A stretch of DNA of 64,000 nucleotides, from positions 620,001 through 684,000 of the forward strand of contig NZ_CP162139.1 in the NCBI RefSeq assembly GCF_040833985.1, read 5' to 3'. Position 1 is the first letter of the stretch, and every line of letters starts with the position of its first letter. Of the stretch, positions 34,406 through 45,162 are shown piece after piece. A model generated the notes under the pieces. That model did no database searches and was not told where the DNA came from. It saw nothing but the letters and a program-made list of their open reading frames with translations. Position numbers and translations under genes: made by a program. The stretch is from Leptospira sp. WS4.C2. GTDB lineage: Bacteria > Spirochaetota > Leptospiria > Leptospirales > Leptospiraceae.

Positions 34406-37208
34406 CCCAGTTACCGCCAAACTTCCCTTGGGCGACAATGGGAACTTTTAATTTCATTGCAGATTCCATTTCTTCTTTGGCCATTTGGTAGAATTCTTTT
34501 TTTTCTTTAGGATCTACTTCGAAGACAAGTTCATCATGGACTTGGAGGATGAGTTTGGAACGAAATGATTCTTTTTTGATTTTGTTTTGGATCTGAATCA
34601 TCGCGAGTTTGATCATATCCGCAGAAGTTCCTTGGATGGGAGAATTGATGGCGACTCGTTTGGCAGCTTCACTGGCCATTTTATGTTTGGAATGGATATC
34701 GGGAAGGTAACGCCGACGTCCGAGCAGTGTTTCCACATAGCCGTGTTCCTTGCAGAATTCGACAATTTCTTCCATATAGGTTCCCACACCAGTGTATGTG
34801 GCAAAATACTTTTCAATGAATTCTTTGGCTTCTTTACGACTAATCCTTAAGTTGTTGGAAAGTCCAAATGAAGTGACTCCATAAATCACAGAAAAGTTAA
34901 CCACCTTCGCTTTATTTCGCATATCGGGAGTTACTTGGTCTTCTGGAATTCCAAAAAGGCCGGCTGCGGTTCGTTTGTGGATATCGGCTCCTGATTTGTA
35001 AGCATCCATCATTTGAGGATCATTGGCAAAGTGGGCCATAATTCGGAGTTCAATTTGGCTATAGTCTAGAGATAGGATCTCGAATCCTTTTTTTGCAATG
35101 AATCCTTTTCTGAGTAATCTCCCCTCTTCATCTTTGATCGGGATGTTTTGTAGGTTGGGGTTTGTCGAGGACAACCTGCCTGTGGCTGCAATGGTTTGGT
35201 TGTAACTTGTATGGATTCGACCCGTTTTTGGATTGATGAGTGTGGGTAAAGTGTCCGTATAAGTGGATTTGAGTTTGGAAAATTTTCTGATCTCTAACAA
35301 ATGATCAATGATAGGATGTGTGCCTTGAAGAGATTCCAAAACAGAATGGTCTGTGGAGTATCCCGTTTTTGTTTTTTTGTCTGAGGGAAGTCTTAAGTCT
35401 TCGAACAAAACGGTTTGTAGTTCTTTCGTTGAGTTGATGTTAAATGGTCTTCCAGCAAAGAAATGAATATTTTTTTCCTGTTCTTTGATTTTTGCATCAA
35501 AGATTTTGGAAAGAGATTCGAAATATCCTGGTTCTACCGCTATCCCTTCAAATTCCATATCGGCGAGTGTGAGTAACACCGGCATTTCAATCTCAAAAAA
35601 AAGTTTTTTATGAATTCCTTCCTCCATTTTTGGAGAAAGTACATTATGAAGTTGTAAGGTAATATCTGCATCTTCGCAGGCGTATTCGGAAACTTTTTCA
35701 GGGTCAATGTCGTATAGGTTTTGTTTTTTCTTCCCTGTACCAACTAACTCTTCGTAAGTGATCGTTTTGTAGTCCAAATAATCAACGGCCATATCATCCA
35801 TATTATGGCGACGTTCCCCTGGATGCAAAAGATAGGAGGCAAGCATGGTATCAAAATAAATACCATCAAGTTCCAAACCGTAATTACGAAGTACTAATAA
35901 ATCATATTTGATGTTTTGCCCAATTTTTTTCCACTTAGGGTCGGTTAACATCGGTTTTAATACAGCAAGACCTTCTTCCGGAGAAGGGAGGAGGTGGCTA
36001 TAAATGGATTCGGGATGTGAGAAGGCGATATAATAACCAACACCAGGTTCTTGGGAGAAGGAAACACCTAACAACTCAGCGAGCATGGGATCAGAGGATG
36101 TAGTTTCTGTATCTACTGAGATTGGTTTTTTAGGATCTAGTTTTGCGATTATTTTTTTCAGATCCTCTAAAGTTTGGATCCGTTTGTAGTTCTTTTTTGC
36201 TACCACAGAACCTTTGTTTGGTTTTGTGTCTGAATCTGAAGTTGCTGATCCTTCTGAAGATGTTTTTCCTTTTTTACCCGTTGGTTCGGGGCTTACTTCT
36301 TTGTTATCCCCTTCACTAGTAATAGGAATACCGGCTTGTTTGGCAAGGTCACGATGAAGGACATTGTATCCTTCGTCTTTGAAGTATTGCACCTTGGCCG
36401 GATCATAATAATTCGGAATCTTTAAGTCGTTCTTTTTGATATCTAGTTTGAGGTTGGTGACAATCGTTGCGAGTTTTCGAGATAAAAAAGCATTTTCTTT
36501 ATCAGCGGCTAGTTTATCAATGAGGGATTTGTTTTTAACTTGGTCTAGTTTTTTATAAATGGTTTCTAAATTGCCAAACTCTTGGATGAGTTTGGCCGCT
36601 CCCTTTTCTCCCACACCTTTGACGCCAGGGATGTTATCTGATGCATCTCCGAGAAGCGCCATATAGTCGGTAACTTGTTCTTTGGTGATTCCGATATTTT
36701 TTTCTACCCACTCTGGGTCGATCTTTTCGAATTCGGAAACACCCCGTTTCCCACGTAACATATGTATGTTTTTGTCAAGGACTTGGTATAAGTCTTTATC
36801 ACTGGATAAAATAACGATCTCTTCAAAATCTTTTGCAAATTTTTTGCACAATGATCCAATGATATCATCGGCTTCAATTCCATCCAATTTGTACATGGGG
36901 AATTCTAAAGCTTTTAACATTTCATAGATTTTGTGAATCTGAGGTTTTAGATCCTCGGGCATTGGTTTTCTATGGGCTTTGTAATCCTCATACAAATCAT
37001 TTCTTTCGAGTCTTGTGCCTGGATCGAATGTAAAAGCGATATGGGTTACTTTTTCATCTTGCAGGAGTTTGAATAACATCCTCCAAAACCCAAAGATAGC
37101 ACCACTGGGAAGTCCCGTTTTAGAGTTGGTGAGGTTGGATGCGGCAAAAGCAAAATAGGCTCGGAAAGCCAAGGCATGGCCATCAATGATTAGTAGTCTT
37201 CCGCTCAT
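34392..37208 (-). CDS. polA: DNA polymerase I
   Basis: 938 residues, full length. The 5'-3' exonuclease domain (1-290) has IDGHALAFRAYFAF and DGIEADDIIG. The 3'-5' proofreading domain is intact: VDTETT, GQNIKYD and YACEDAD. The polymerase domain has motif A LSLDYSQIELRIMAHFA, motif B RNKAKVVNFSVIYG and motif C QVHDELVFEV. It fills gaps and removes RNA primers. A charged Ser/Thr/Lys linker (about 297-340) is longer than usual. It overlaps the glycosyltransferase gene by four bases. Confidence 0.97.
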   Translation of the reverse strand: MSGRLLIIDGHALAFRAYFAFAASNLTNSKTGLPSGAIFGFWRMLFKLLQDEKVTHIAFTFDPGTRLERNDLYEDYKAHRKPMPEDLKPQIHKIYEMLKALEFPMYKLDGIEADDIIGSLCKKFAKDFEEIVILSSDKDLYQVLDKNIHMLRGKRGVSEFEKIDPEWVEKNIGITKEQVTDYMALLGDASDNIPGVKGVGEKGAAKLIQEFGNLETIYKKLDQVKNKSLIDKLAADKENAFLSRKLATIVTNLKLDIKKNDLKIPNYYDPAKVQYFKDEGYNVLHRDLAKQAGIPITSEGDNKEVSPEPTGKKGKTSSEGSATSDSDTKPNKGSVVAKKNYKRIQTLEDLKKIIAKLDPKKPISVDTETTSSDPMLAELLGVSFSQEPGVGYYIAFSHPESIYSHLLPSPEEGLAVLKPMLTDPKWKKIGQNIKYDLLVLRNYGLELDGIYFDTMLASYLLHPGERRHNMDDMAVDYLDYKTITYEELVGTGKKKQNLYDIDPEKVSEYACEDADITLQLHNVLSPKMEEGIHKKLFFEIEMPVLLTLADMEFEGIAVEPGYFESLSKIFDAKIKEQEKNIHFFAGRPFNINSTKELQTVLFEDLRLPSDKKTKTGYSTDHSVLESLQGTHPIIDHLLEIRKFSKLKSTYTDTLPTLINPKTGRIHTSYNQTIAATGRLSSTNPNLQNIPIKDEEGRLLRKGFIAKKGFEILSLDYSQIELRIMAHFANDPQMMDAYKSGADIHKRTAAGLFGIPEDQVTPDMRNKAKVVNFSVIYGVTSFGLSNNLRISRKEAKEFIEKYFATYTGVGTYMEEIVEFCKEHGYVETLLGRRRYLPDIHSKHKMASEAAKRVAINSPIQGTSADMIKLAMIQIQNKIKKESFRSKLILQVHDELVFEVDPKEKKEFYQMAKEEMESAMKLKVPIVAQGKFGGNWDEAH

Positions 37209-38311
37209 GTTCCTTCTCCGTACAAAGTATCTCCTAAAAAGGAATAATAGATTAGTTTTGTTTTTTCAACTGTTTTGGTAACAGAAAATCGTTTGACGGA
37301 GCTCTTATTAAATGTTCCGAACTTGGTTCGTAATTCTTCTGAGCCAACGAGTTTATCTAGCCCTAAAGCAATGTTCTCTGCATCTCCCACCGAACAAACG
37401 TAAGCACCCTCATTATGATCCAACATTTCTCCAATTCCCCCGCCATTTGTGGCCACAATCGGAAGCCCTGAAGCCATCGCATCTAAAACAGAAGTCCCGA
37501 GTCCTTCTTCTTTGGAGGTAAGTGTGAAGATATTAAATAAAGAAAGTAGGCCTGGAATGTCTTTACGATAGCCTGTAAAAATCACTTTATCTGTGATTCC
37601 TAATTGTTCGGCTTGGGTTTTCAACTTGTTTTCCAGTTTTCCATCACCTACGATCATTAGGCGAAAGTCAGCACCAGTTCTCATCTTTGTTATGGCGTTG
37701 AGTAATGTTTCTTGGTCTTTGTGATCCACAAGAGCTGCCACATTTCCGATCACAATGCATTTTTTGGGAATATGAAATTCTTCTCTTAAGTATTCATGAG
37801 GGACTGATTTCGAAAATCTTTTTAAATCAATGCCCGAATAAACAGTGATGATTCTTTCTGGAGCAATTTTACTTTCCATCATCACTTCTTTGATCTTTTG
37901 CGAAACGGGCAAATAATAGTCGTTTGCTGGATGTTGGTATTTCCATCTAGAAAAGAAACTGGATTTGGGTTTAAAGTCTACCCTACGAGACACAATGAGA
38001 GGGATGTTTAAGTGGTTCCGTTTGGCAAGAAGAGCCAATGTATGTGCATGGGCCGTATGTGTATGAATTAATTTTATATTTTTAGAAATACAGAGAGATC
38101 GAATATTCTTATATGCCTTTCTGTCCCATTCTCCACGCATTTCGATGGGAACAAATTCATATCCATTTTCTTTGCATTTGGTTTCTAAAGGAGAACCAGG
38201 TTGGCCTACAATCATTTGTGGGATTTTAAAAGTGGTTAGTCCTTGGACTAAATAATAAAGCTGTTGTTCTCCACCGCGCCATTCGCGAGAAGTATTGATA
38301 TGAAGGATCAA
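37205..38311 (-). CDS. GT4-family glycosyltransferase
   Basis: 368 residues. The N-terminal REWRGGEQQLYYL (glycine loop), HTHTAHAHTLALLA near 83, VYSGIDLKRF near 167 and the donor-site EEGLGTSVLDAMASGLPIVA near 275 (E-x7-E type) are all typical of GT4 retaining enzymes. The acceptor is unknown; LPS or another surface glycan is likely from family knowledge. It starts one base after the RsbW-like gene ends and overlaps polA by four bases. Confidence 0.88.
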   Translation of the reverse strand: MILHINTSREWRGGEQQLYYLVQGLTTFKIPQMIVGQPGSPLETKCKENGYEFVPIEMRGEWDRKAYKNIRSLCISKNIKLIHTHTAHAHTLALLAKRNHLNIPLIVSRRVDFKPKSSFFSRWKYQHPANDYYLPVSQKIKEVMMESKIAPERIITVYSGIDLKRFSKSVPHEYLREEFHIPKKCIVIGNVAALVDHKDQETLLNAITKMRTGADFRLMIVGDGKLENKLKTQAEQLGITDKVIFTGYRKDIPGLLSLFNIFTLTSKEEGLGTSVLDAMASGLPIVATNGGGIGEMLDHNEGAYVCSVGDAENIALGLDKLVGSEELRTKFGTFNKSSVKRFSVTKTVEKTKLIYYSFLGDTLYGEGT

Positions 38312-38312
38312 A

Positions 38313-38915
38313 TTATAAGTGTTTGGAACGGTCGTATTCGAGAGCGATGATGGAGCCCATGACTTTGAACCCCGCTGGTGCTTCGTCTACCATTCCTTCT
38401 CCGTGAAACATTACTTTAACGGAGTCCATCATGGCATTGATAATTTTCAATCCTTTTCCCATGTTCTTATGTTTTTGGCCGGAACCATAATAAGGAAGGG
38501 TATCCGGTTTTTTACTTTGGTGGTTTTTGATGTGGTCGAGAAAGGTACTAAAACATTGTGATTGGTTTGCCTTAAGTAGTTCTTTGTCTGTGTCGGGAAG
38601 AGATCCTTCTTCCGAGAGTCCCGATCCATAATCTAAGATATAAAGAGTAAATTTTGAGGAATCGATCCGCCATCGGCAAATGATGGTTTCGTCACAATGG
38701 CAAGAAACATTGGCAGCTACTGCATTGGTAAGGGCTTCGTCAGCAGCCAGTTCAATATGCATGATATTGTCAGCACTAAAGCCATTGTCTTCGAGAGTTC
38801 GTTTGAGCTCGGTTCGGAAATGTCTGACAGAGGACATATCAGGAGGCAGGAACATCGCATACGATCCTGCAGAGGGAGTTAATAAATACGGTAAAACTTC
38901 AGATGGTACTGTCAA
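38313..38915 (-). CDS. RsbW-like ATP-binding protein (anti-sigma kinase type)
   Basis: 200 residues. One GHKL ATPase domain: ELAADEALTNAV near 55 (N box), YILDYGSGL near 91 (G1), and GKGLKIINAMMD near 150 (G2). This is the RsbW/SpoIIAB type of Ser/Thr kinase that binds an anti-sigma-factor antagonist. The G1 box is DYGSGL rather than D-x-G-x-G-I. No STAS partner or sigma factor is adjacent. The start is a TTG with AGGCGG three bases upstream. It leads the polA cluster. Confidence 0.82.
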   Translation of the reverse strand: MTVPSEVLPYLLTPSAGSYAMFLPPDMSSVRHFRTELKRTLEDNGFSADNIMHIELAADEALTNAVAANVSCHCDETIICRWRIDSSKFTLYILDYGSGLSEEGSLPDTDKELLKANQSQCFSTFLDHIKNHQSKKPDTLPYYGSGQKHKNMGKGLKIINAMMDSVKVMFHGEGMVDEAPAGFKVMGSIIALEYDRSKHL

Positions 38916-39013
38916 TGGCCGCCTTGTCCCCCTCTCCTATTCATATTACACGAAAGAGAGGTAGAAAAAAAGTCAAAAAACCTTTAAATGGGAACAGTAG
39001 GGGAAAAAATTTC

Positions 39014-40564
39014 CTAAACCGTGACCCCTAAGGCCAAAGCGAGCTGTTCCATCCGTTTGACAAGTTTGTCTTGGCCGAGAAGGCTAAAGAGGATGGGTAG
39101 TTCTAAACCGTGGGATTTCCCCGTAGTGATGGCGCGAATGGGCATAAAGAGGGTTCTTCCCTTTTCACCTGTAGATTCACCCGCCTTTGCCATGGCTTCC
39201 TTGTATTCATCGGGAGTCACTAAGGCATGGGCTTTGACATATTGGTAAAAAGCAGAAACCACCGCTTTGCCGTTTCCTTCCAAAACCAATTGTTTGGCCT
39301 CATCATTTTCAAATTGGAGATTTTCCAAAAAGAATTCTTCAATGTAGGGTGGGGCTTGGATGAGCCGATCCAAATACACGCGAACGGAATCCAAAATGGA
39401 AAGGAGTTGTGGGTTTGTTCCTGATTTGTAGGTTTCTGGGATTTGGCAATCCTTCAGAAATGGTTCGAGTTCCTTTCCTAAAGTTTCAATGTTTACATCA
39501 CGAATGTATTTATTCGACATCCAATTGAGTTTCGATTTGGGATTTAAATATTCTGCAAGTCCAAGAAGGGATAACTTATTGAAATCAACAGTTTCCTTTT
39601 CTTCTTCTTTCAGTTTTTTAAATACATCGAAGGTAGCAGGGGATTTGGAGCAGCGTTCCACATCAAAGACGGAACAAAGTTCGGCGTCACTCATGTATTC
39701 TTTCCCATCGGGAGAAGTCCAGCCAAGTAGGGCCATATAATTACGCATGGTATCACTCGAATAACCGAGATCACGAAATGCAAGAACCGATGTGGCACCC
39801 GCACGTTTGGATAGTTTTTTCCCATCGGTTCCTACAATTTCGCTAGCATGAGCAAAACGAGGGAGAGGAAAACCAAAGGCTTCAAAAATCAAAATTTGGC
39901 GAGGTGTGTTGGAAAGATGCCCCACTCCGCGAATCACATGTGTGATTTTCATAAGAGCATCATCAATCACCACAGCATAGTTATACGAAGGAAATCCATC
40001 AGATTTGACGATGATAAAGTCACCTATGAGTTTGGATTCAAACTTTACCTTTCCTTGGATCATATCATCTACGATCACAATTTTATGAGGAGTTTTGAAC
40101 CTTACCGTGAAGGGAATTTTATTCTCGATTTGAGATTGGATTTCGGCATCTGTTAAATCCGAACATTTCCCATCATAGATATAAGGAATACCCATCGCAT
40201 CGGCTTGTTTTTTTTTGCCGTCTAGTTCGTCTGCGGAACAAAAACATCGATAGGCTTTCTTTTCTGAAATCAGTTTGTCTGTGTATTCTTTATAGATATG
40301 AATTCTTTCGGACTGAGTGTACGGGCCGTTCGGACCACCCACGCCAGGACCTTCATCCCATTCCATTCCAAGCCACTTTAAAGATTCTAAAATGATTTTG
40401 AAAGAGGCTTCGGTGGACCGGTCTTGGTCTGTGTCTTCGATACGAAGTAAAAACTTTCCTTTTTTTGCTTTCGCATATAAATAATTGAATAGGGCGGTTC
40501 TAGCTCCTCCTACGTGGAGAAATCCCGATGGGGATGGGGCAAAGCGAGTGCGAACTTCTGTCAT
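39014..40564 (-). CDS. gltX: Glutamyl-tRNA synthetase
   Basis: 516 residues. It charges tRNA-Glu (or also tRNA-Gln where GatCAB is used). [14 protein letters not shown] (10-23) is the HIGH region, RIEDTD follows, and [12 protein letters not shown] near 245-256 is the KMSKS loop. Cys residues in FCSADELDG are seen but a full zinc site is not. Length is close to the usual 470-500 plus a short insertion. It overlaps the upstream lipoprotein gene by four bases (ATGA). Confidence 0.96.
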   Translation of the reverse strand: MTEVRTRFAPSPSGFLHVGGARTALFNYLYAKAKKGKFLLRIEDTDQDRSTEASFKIILESLKWLGMEWDEGPGVGGPNGPYTQSERIHIYKEYTDKLISEKKAYRCFCSADELDGKKKQADAMGIPYIYDGKCSDLTDAEIQSQIENKIPFTVRFKTPHKIVIVDDMIQGKVKFESKLIGDFIIVKSDGFPSYNYAVVIDDALMKITHVIRGVGHLSNTPRQILIFEAFGFPLPRFAHASEIVGTDGKKLSKRAGATSVLAFRDLGYSSDTMRNYMALLGWTSPDGKEYMSDAELCSVFDVERCSKSPATFDVFKKLKEEEKETVDFNKLSLLGLAEYLNPKSKLNWMSNKYIRDVNIETLGKELEPFLKDCQIPETYKSGTNPQLLSILDSVRVYLDRLIQAPPYIEEFFLENLQFENDEAKQLVLEGNGKAVVSAFYQYVKAHALVTPDEYKEAMAKAGESTGEKGRTLFMPIRAITTGKSHGLELPILFSLLGQDKLVKRMEQLALALGVTV

Positions 40565-41433
40565 TTCATTTCCTCTTTGAGTAAAAAGTCACCGATCCGT
40601 TTGTAACCAAATGGTTCTTTTGTCTTTGTAGTTAGTCCATTGGTGTAAGGCGGAACAAAAAATAGTTGTGTATCATTTTCTTTATAAATCAGTTTGAAAA
40701 ATAATTTGTCTGATTCCGTTTCGTTATATTCGTAACGAAGCTGCAAGTAATCGTAATGTCCTGAAACTTGTTCCGTTTTGATTGTATTATTTTCTTGTTT
40801 AGTAAACACACTGGAAGAGGAAAATATTTCCATACTTCCCAAACTATGTAACCAACGACTATCTCCACCAAGTGGGGAACGGATTCCTTCTTCGATGAGA
40901 GTCCCTGTATCACCACTTAATTCAAAAATTTCAAACTCTTCAATTTGAGTTTTGTCTTCTATTGAATTGGTTTTCTTTTCTAATAAAGAGCTGAGTGTGG
41001 AACCTTTTGTTTCTGCAGAGTAGGAGTCAGTATAAACAAAAAGAATTTTTTTTTCGGATTCTTCTTTTTTGAATTTTCCGATTTTTCTGTTCCAAATGAT
41101 TTTATAAGATTCAAACGGTTCGTTTCCGAATTCGGCTTTTACGTTTGTTAAAAAATGACTGTCGTAGGCAAAGAAACTGAGCTCAATTTTTTGTGCAAAT
41201 CCGGTAGTTTTTCCGGGTTCCCATTCAATGAATCGGAAGTGAGAAGAGCCTTCCTGAAAGAAGGAAACATTCATTTTCCGGGGAGATTTAATATACAAAA
41301 TAGATGCAGGAATTTCTGAAATCGGATCTCTAATGATGAGTGATTTCAGGTTCTGGCAGTTGGATCCAGAAAAAAAAATCAAGATACAAAAAAGCCAATA
41401 GAATCGGGAGTATTCTTGAGTTTCTGGGGACAT
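40561..41433 (-). CDS. Lipoprotein of unknown function upstream of gltX
   Basis: 290 residues. Hydrophobic segment [14 protein letters not shown] gives a lipobox with Asn before Cys26, tolerated in spirochaetes. The mature part is beta-rich and acidic, with no recognised domain. It overlaps gltX and so probably drives it from the same promoter. The divergent topoisomerase starts 80 bases away. Confidence 0.7.
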   Translation of the reverse strand: MSPETQEYSRFYWLFCILIFFSGSNCQNLKSLIIRDPISEIPASILYIKSPRKMNVSFFQEGSSHFRFIEWEPGKTTGFAQKIELSFFAYDSHFLTNVKAEFGNEPFESYKIIWNRKIGKFKKEESEKKILFVYTDSYSAETKGSTLSSLLEKKTNSIEDKTQIEEFEIFELSGDTGTLIEEGIRSPLGGDSRWLHSLGSMEIFSSSSVFTKQENNTIKTEQVSGHYDYLQLRYEYNETESDKLFFKLIYKENDTQLFFVPPYTNGLTTKTKEPFGYKRIGDFLLKEEMK

Positions 41434-41513
41434 AGATCGGTGCGTATCGCCAGTCTAAAAAGGGAAAACCGCTTGACAAGTCAATTCACCCCATCCCTGT
41501 GTCATTTGGAACC

Positions 41514-42884
41514 ATGAAGAACGAAGACCAGTATCCGAAACGCCCCTTTGAAGACCAAGTGAATGACGACCAAAGGAAATACTCTCGTTATGTATGTGAT
41601 TCGAGAGCCATTCCACAAGAAATTGATGGTCTAAAGCCTGTTCAACGAAGGATTCTTTGGGCGATGTGGAACTCGGATGCAAGAAACCGTCACACCAAAA
41701 CGGTAAAAGTTGCCGGTCTTGCGATGGGATACCATCCACATGGAGATCGTTCGATCCAAGATGCCCTTTCACAAATGGCACAAGACTTTGCTTTTGCTAA
41801 TAATTATCCTTTAGTACATGGAGAAGGAACTTTCGGTGATGTTTTAGATCCGAATGCAATTGCCTCTCCTCGGTATACAGAAGTCAAACTTTCTGACTTT
41901 GCAAAGGATTTAGGATTCTTTGAAAGTTTGCCAGACATTGATTATGTCAAAAACTATGATGAAACTGAAGATGAACCCATTCACTTTGTGGGAAAAGTTC
42001 CCGTTGTCCTCTTAAACAACATCCAAGGGATCGCAACGGGATTCCGTTGTTTCATTCCTGCTCACAAACTGAGTGATGTAATCGATTCCCAAGTCACTTA
42101 TCTTAAAACAGGAAAACCAAAAAAGGTAACTCCGTGGTACAAAGGGTACGGTGGAGAAGTGAAGTTGTCCAAAAATGACAATGGTAACACCGTGATGTCC
42201 ACCACCTTTGGTTTCAAAAAAGATGATGGAAAGTTGTTTCTTGTTGACTCACCCATGAACTGGAATCGCGAGAAAGTGGTTAATTATTTAGATGATCTGA
42301 TCGAAAGAAAAGACAACTGGCTGAAAGACTATGTGGATCATTCCAGCCAAACCTTTAAAATTGAACTCATTGCCAAAAAAGGCGAAGAACCTTCCGAGAA
42401 GGAAATCAAAGAACTTTTTACTAAAGAAAACAATGAAGTCCTCACTATCAACGTTATCACTCACGAAGGAAAACTTCGTAACTTTGTTCCTGAAGAAATC
42501 ATTAAACGATTTTGTGATTTTAGAAAAACTCATCTCATCCGTCGTTTCAAACGATTGGCTGGTTTGGAAAAAGAAAAGATTGATCGTAACTCAGAACTCA
42601 TTCGGTTCATTAAAGAAAAATGGAACGAAAAAGTAACGGGGATTAAATCCAAAAAAGAATTTGAAGAGAAACTAAAAGCAGCTAAGTTCATTTACTTTGA
42701 ATGGTTGAGTTCCATTCCCGTTTACCGAATGACTTTGGAAGAAGTTCGTAAATGTGAAGATGCGATTGTAGAGGCAAAAACCAAATACACCGAATATACG
42801 ACTCTTCAAAAAGATGATAAAAAACTCACCGGTTTTATGACCGATGAACTTGATGAACTGAAGAAAAAATGGGATCCGAAATAA
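41514..42884 (+). CDS. Short type IIA topoisomerase subunit A
   Basis: 456 residues. [14 protein letters not shown] (39-52), [12 protein letters not shown] (74-85) and [10 protein letters not shown] with the DNA-cleaving Tyr121 define the breakage-reunion domain. The C-terminal beta-pinwheel of GyrA and ParC (about 300 residues) is missing; the protein stops after the coiled-coil gate. Family knowledge says the pinwheel gives gyrase its supercoiling direction, so this enzyme is expected to relax or decatenate. An in-frame GTG at 41499 is possible, but ATG 41514 has the more typical start. TTGACA (41473-41478) inside TTGAC-AA-GTCAA lies upstream. Confidence 0.9.
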   Translation: MKNEDQYPKRPFEDQVNDDQRKYSRYVCDSRAIPQEIDGLKPVQRRILWAMWNSDARNRHTKTVKVAGLAMGYHPHGDRSIQDALSQMAQDFAFANNYPLVHGEGTFGDVLDPNAIASPRYTEVKLSDFAKDLGFFESLPDIDYVKNYDETEDEPIHFVGKVPVVLLNNIQGIATGFRCFIPAHKLSDVIDSQVTYLKTGKPKKVTPWYKGYGGEVKLSKNDNGNTVMSTTFGFKKDDGKLFLVDSPMNWNREKVVNYLDDLIERKDNWLKDYVDHSSQTFKIELIAKKGEEPSEKEIKELFTKENNEVLTINVITHEGKLRNFVPEEIIKRFCDFRKTHLIRRFKRLAGLEKEKIDRNSELIRFIKEKWNEKVTGIKSKKEFEEKLKAAKFIYFEWLSSIPVYRMTLEEVRKCEDAIVEAKTKYTEYTTLQKDDKKLTGFMTDELDELKKKWDPK

Positions 42885-42890
42885 ATCTAT

Positions 42891-45017
42891 ATGGCTCAAA
42901 AAACTGAAAAAACCTCAGGAAATTCGCGAAATTTTAAGAAATTATCGAATGTAGAACACGTTCGGATGCGGACAGGAATGTGGCTTGGACAAAACTCTTT
43001 GTCCACATTCGAACAACATTTTTTTACCAAAGATAGTGCCGGAACTTACGACATTGTGCACGAAGAACTTTCTGACATCCCCGCCAAACTGAAATGTTTG
43101 GATGAAGCCTGTATGAACTGCGTGGATGAGTATAGAAAGAACTTAAACGACAAATCAATCCAAGAAAAAGACAAAATGAACAAACTCATCATTCAATTGT
43201 CTACGGATCGCAAACGGGTGACCATCCAAGACAATGGTCGTGGGATTCCAGCAGACAATGCGGAAGGGGTTTACCTCCACTTAATGTATGGAGAAAACTT
43301 TGATGATAAAGTCAAAGAAGACCATGTGGCGGGTCAAAATGGTGTTGGTATTTCTCTTGTTCGTATGGTCTCTTCGTTTTTTAGAGTGAAAACCATTAAT
43401 GGTGGTAAAGCTTATAAGAAAATGTTTAGCATCCATGATGATGTTAAAAAAACCATTCGTGGTTTTAAACTTTCTAAAGATGATACAGAACGTGTTCATT
43501 TGTATTATGATGAACATGGAACTTTTGCAGATTGCCCTCTTTTATCAGCAGACCAAATCAAACAACTAAAAGCTCCCTGTGATAAAGCCGGGATGACCGC
43601 CGTTGTAGAAACTGCTAAAAAAGAAGATCACGGAACCACAGTTGAGTTTGAATTAAACCCAGCTTATTTTAATAATCTGGATACTTCCTTTAACATCAAT
43701 TTGGTGAAACAATACCTGCAAGACATTGCGATGTCCAATCCAGGTTTGGAAGTAGTTTTTATTCACAAAACTGGTAAAGAAAAATACAAATTCAAAAAAG
43801 GTTTTGATGAGATTTTTAGTAACTCGGAAATGGTTTACTATAAATTGGATTATGCAGATAAAACCTCTGCTTCTCAAATCCACATGGATACCTATGTGGT
43901 TGTGGGCCAAAACAAAACACTCACTTGGGTAAATTCGATTTTTTGTCCACAAGGTGGATCTGCCATTGAATATTTGGAAAACAGACTTTGTGATGAGATT
44001 CGAAAAAAATCTCAAATTGTGAGTTTAGAAAAGAAACTCAATACACAATGTACACGTAACGATGTTAGAAGTTGTTTCCACATGTATGTAAACCTTCGTA
44101 TCCTCAATCCCCGTTTTAAATCGCAAGATAAGTCCTATCTCATCAATGATTTGAATGATGACATCCGAAAGTCGGTTGATAAACATTTGGACAAACTTTT
44201 AAAGAAAACTGGTCTGATTGAAGAAATTAAGATGGTGATGGAGCGTAGAACCCAGTTAAAACAGCTCGAGGACGCGCAGAAAGGCCTCCGTAAGGCCTCT
44301 CGGAACAACATCCCTAAGCTTATGCCTCCGACAGGCAAACCGAACGATCCAGGTCGAATTCTATTTGTGGCGGAAGGGGACTCGGCGATTGCGGGTTTAC
44401 GTCCGGCAAGAAATCCAAAACTTCATGGTCTTTTCCCTTTGCGGGGGAAACCATTGAACTGTAAGGGAATGTCTTTGGCAAAAGCCTTACAAAATGAAGA
44501 GATGAAAAATATCGTGGCCATTGTCGGCCTTCCTCTCGACCAAAAAGTAAAGTCGATTGATGAATTACATTACGATCGCATCAGTATCATCACAGATGCG
44601 GATTTTGATGGTTATGCGATCCGTTCTTTAATGTTATCATTTTTCTACGAATATTGGCCTGAACTTTTTGATTTAGGTTTTATCAATATCTCTGCAGCAC
44701 CACTTTATGAAGTGGATGTGAAATGGAAGGATGCAAAAAAAGAAACGGTTTTCTGTATTGATGACTCCGACTATGATAAGTTAGTTGTTCGTGTAAACAA
44801 ACAAGGAGCTGAGATCACTCGTAAAAAACGAAATAAGGGACTGGGAGAAACTGGTAAGGAAGCCATGAAGTATGCGGTGGATCATTGTATGACTACCATT
44901 ACTGTGGGAAACAAAAAGACTGCCAAAAATACCCAAGACCTTTGGTTCCACAAAGATTATGCAGAAAAACGCCGCGAAGCGATTTCTGAATACTCTATGA
45001 GTGTCATCCAAGACTAA
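42891..45017 (+). CDS. Type IIA topoisomerase subunit B
   Basis: 708 residues, six bases after subunit A. The GHKL ATPase has [11 protein letters not shown] near 68, DNGRGIP near 107 and [10 protein letters not shown] near 145. The Toprim domain has [11 protein letters not shown] near 490, PLRGKPLN, and [13 protein letters not shown] near 566. The N-terminal [15 protein letters not shown] looks more like eukaryotic and phage T4 topoisomerase II (LEHVLLRPDTYIG type) than like GyrB. Extra segments lie between transducer and Toprim. It pairs with the short A subunit in the order A-B; gyrase genes usually run B-A. Confidence 0.92.
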   Translation: MAQKTEKTSGNSRNFKKLSNVEHVRMRTGMWLGQNSLSTFEQHFFTKDSAGTYDIVHEELSDIPAKLKCLDEACMNCVDEYRKNLNDKSIQEKDKMNKLIIQLSTDRKRVTIQDNGRGIPADNAEGVYLHLMYGENFDDKVKEDHVAGQNGVGISLVRMVSSFFRVKTINGGKAYKKMFSIHDDVKKTIRGFKLSKDDTERVHLYYDEHGTFADCPLLSADQIKQLKAPCDKAGMTAVVETAKKEDHGTTVEFELNPAYFNNLDTSFNINLVKQYLQDIAMSNPGLEVVFIHKTGKEKYKFKKGFDEIFSNSEMVYYKLDYADKTSASQIHMDTYVVVGQNKTLTWVNSIFCPQGGSAIEYLENRLCDEIRKKSQIVSLEKKLNTQCTRNDVRSCFHMYVNLRILNPRFKSQDKSYLINDLNDDIRKSVDKHLDKLLKKTGLIEEIKMVMERRTQLKQLEDAQKGLRKASRNNIPKLMPPTGKPNDPGRILFVAEGDSAIAGLRPARNPKLHGLFPLRGKPLNCKGMSLAKALQNEEMKNIVAIVGLPLDQKVKSIDELHYDRISIITDADFDGYAIRSLMLSFFYEYWPELFDLGFINISAAPLYEVDVKWKDAKKETVFCIDDSDYDKLVVRVNKQGAEITRKKRNKGLGETGKEAMKYAVDHCMTTITVGNKKTAKNTQDLWFHKDYAEKRREAISEYSMSVIQD

Positions 45018-45034
45018 TTTTTAAAGTGTCGGAG

Positions 45035-45057
45035 GGTTCAGCGTTAAATCCTGAACC
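45035..45057 (+). terminator. First hairpin after the topoisomerase genes
   Basis: GGTTCAG, nine-base loop, CTGAACC, starting 18 bases after the stop. The tail GTTATTGACTCTTTC is only moderately T-rich, so it may support the second hairpin. Confidence 0.45.
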
Positions 45058-45085
45058 GTTATTGACTCTTTCTAATATAGCGATC

Positions 45086-45124
45086 ACTCCTCAATCCATA
45101 GGTTTGAGGAGTTCTTTGTTTTAT
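45086..45124 (+). terminator. Intrinsic terminator of the topoisomerase operon
   Basis: ACTCCTCAA, nine-base loop, TTGAGGAGT, then TCTTTGTTTT. A perfect nine-base stem and T-rich tail make this a good rho-independent terminator. Confidence 0.8.
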
Positions 45125-45162
45125 GGGGTTGCGGTACATTGGTGATTTTATTTTTTTAGGGG

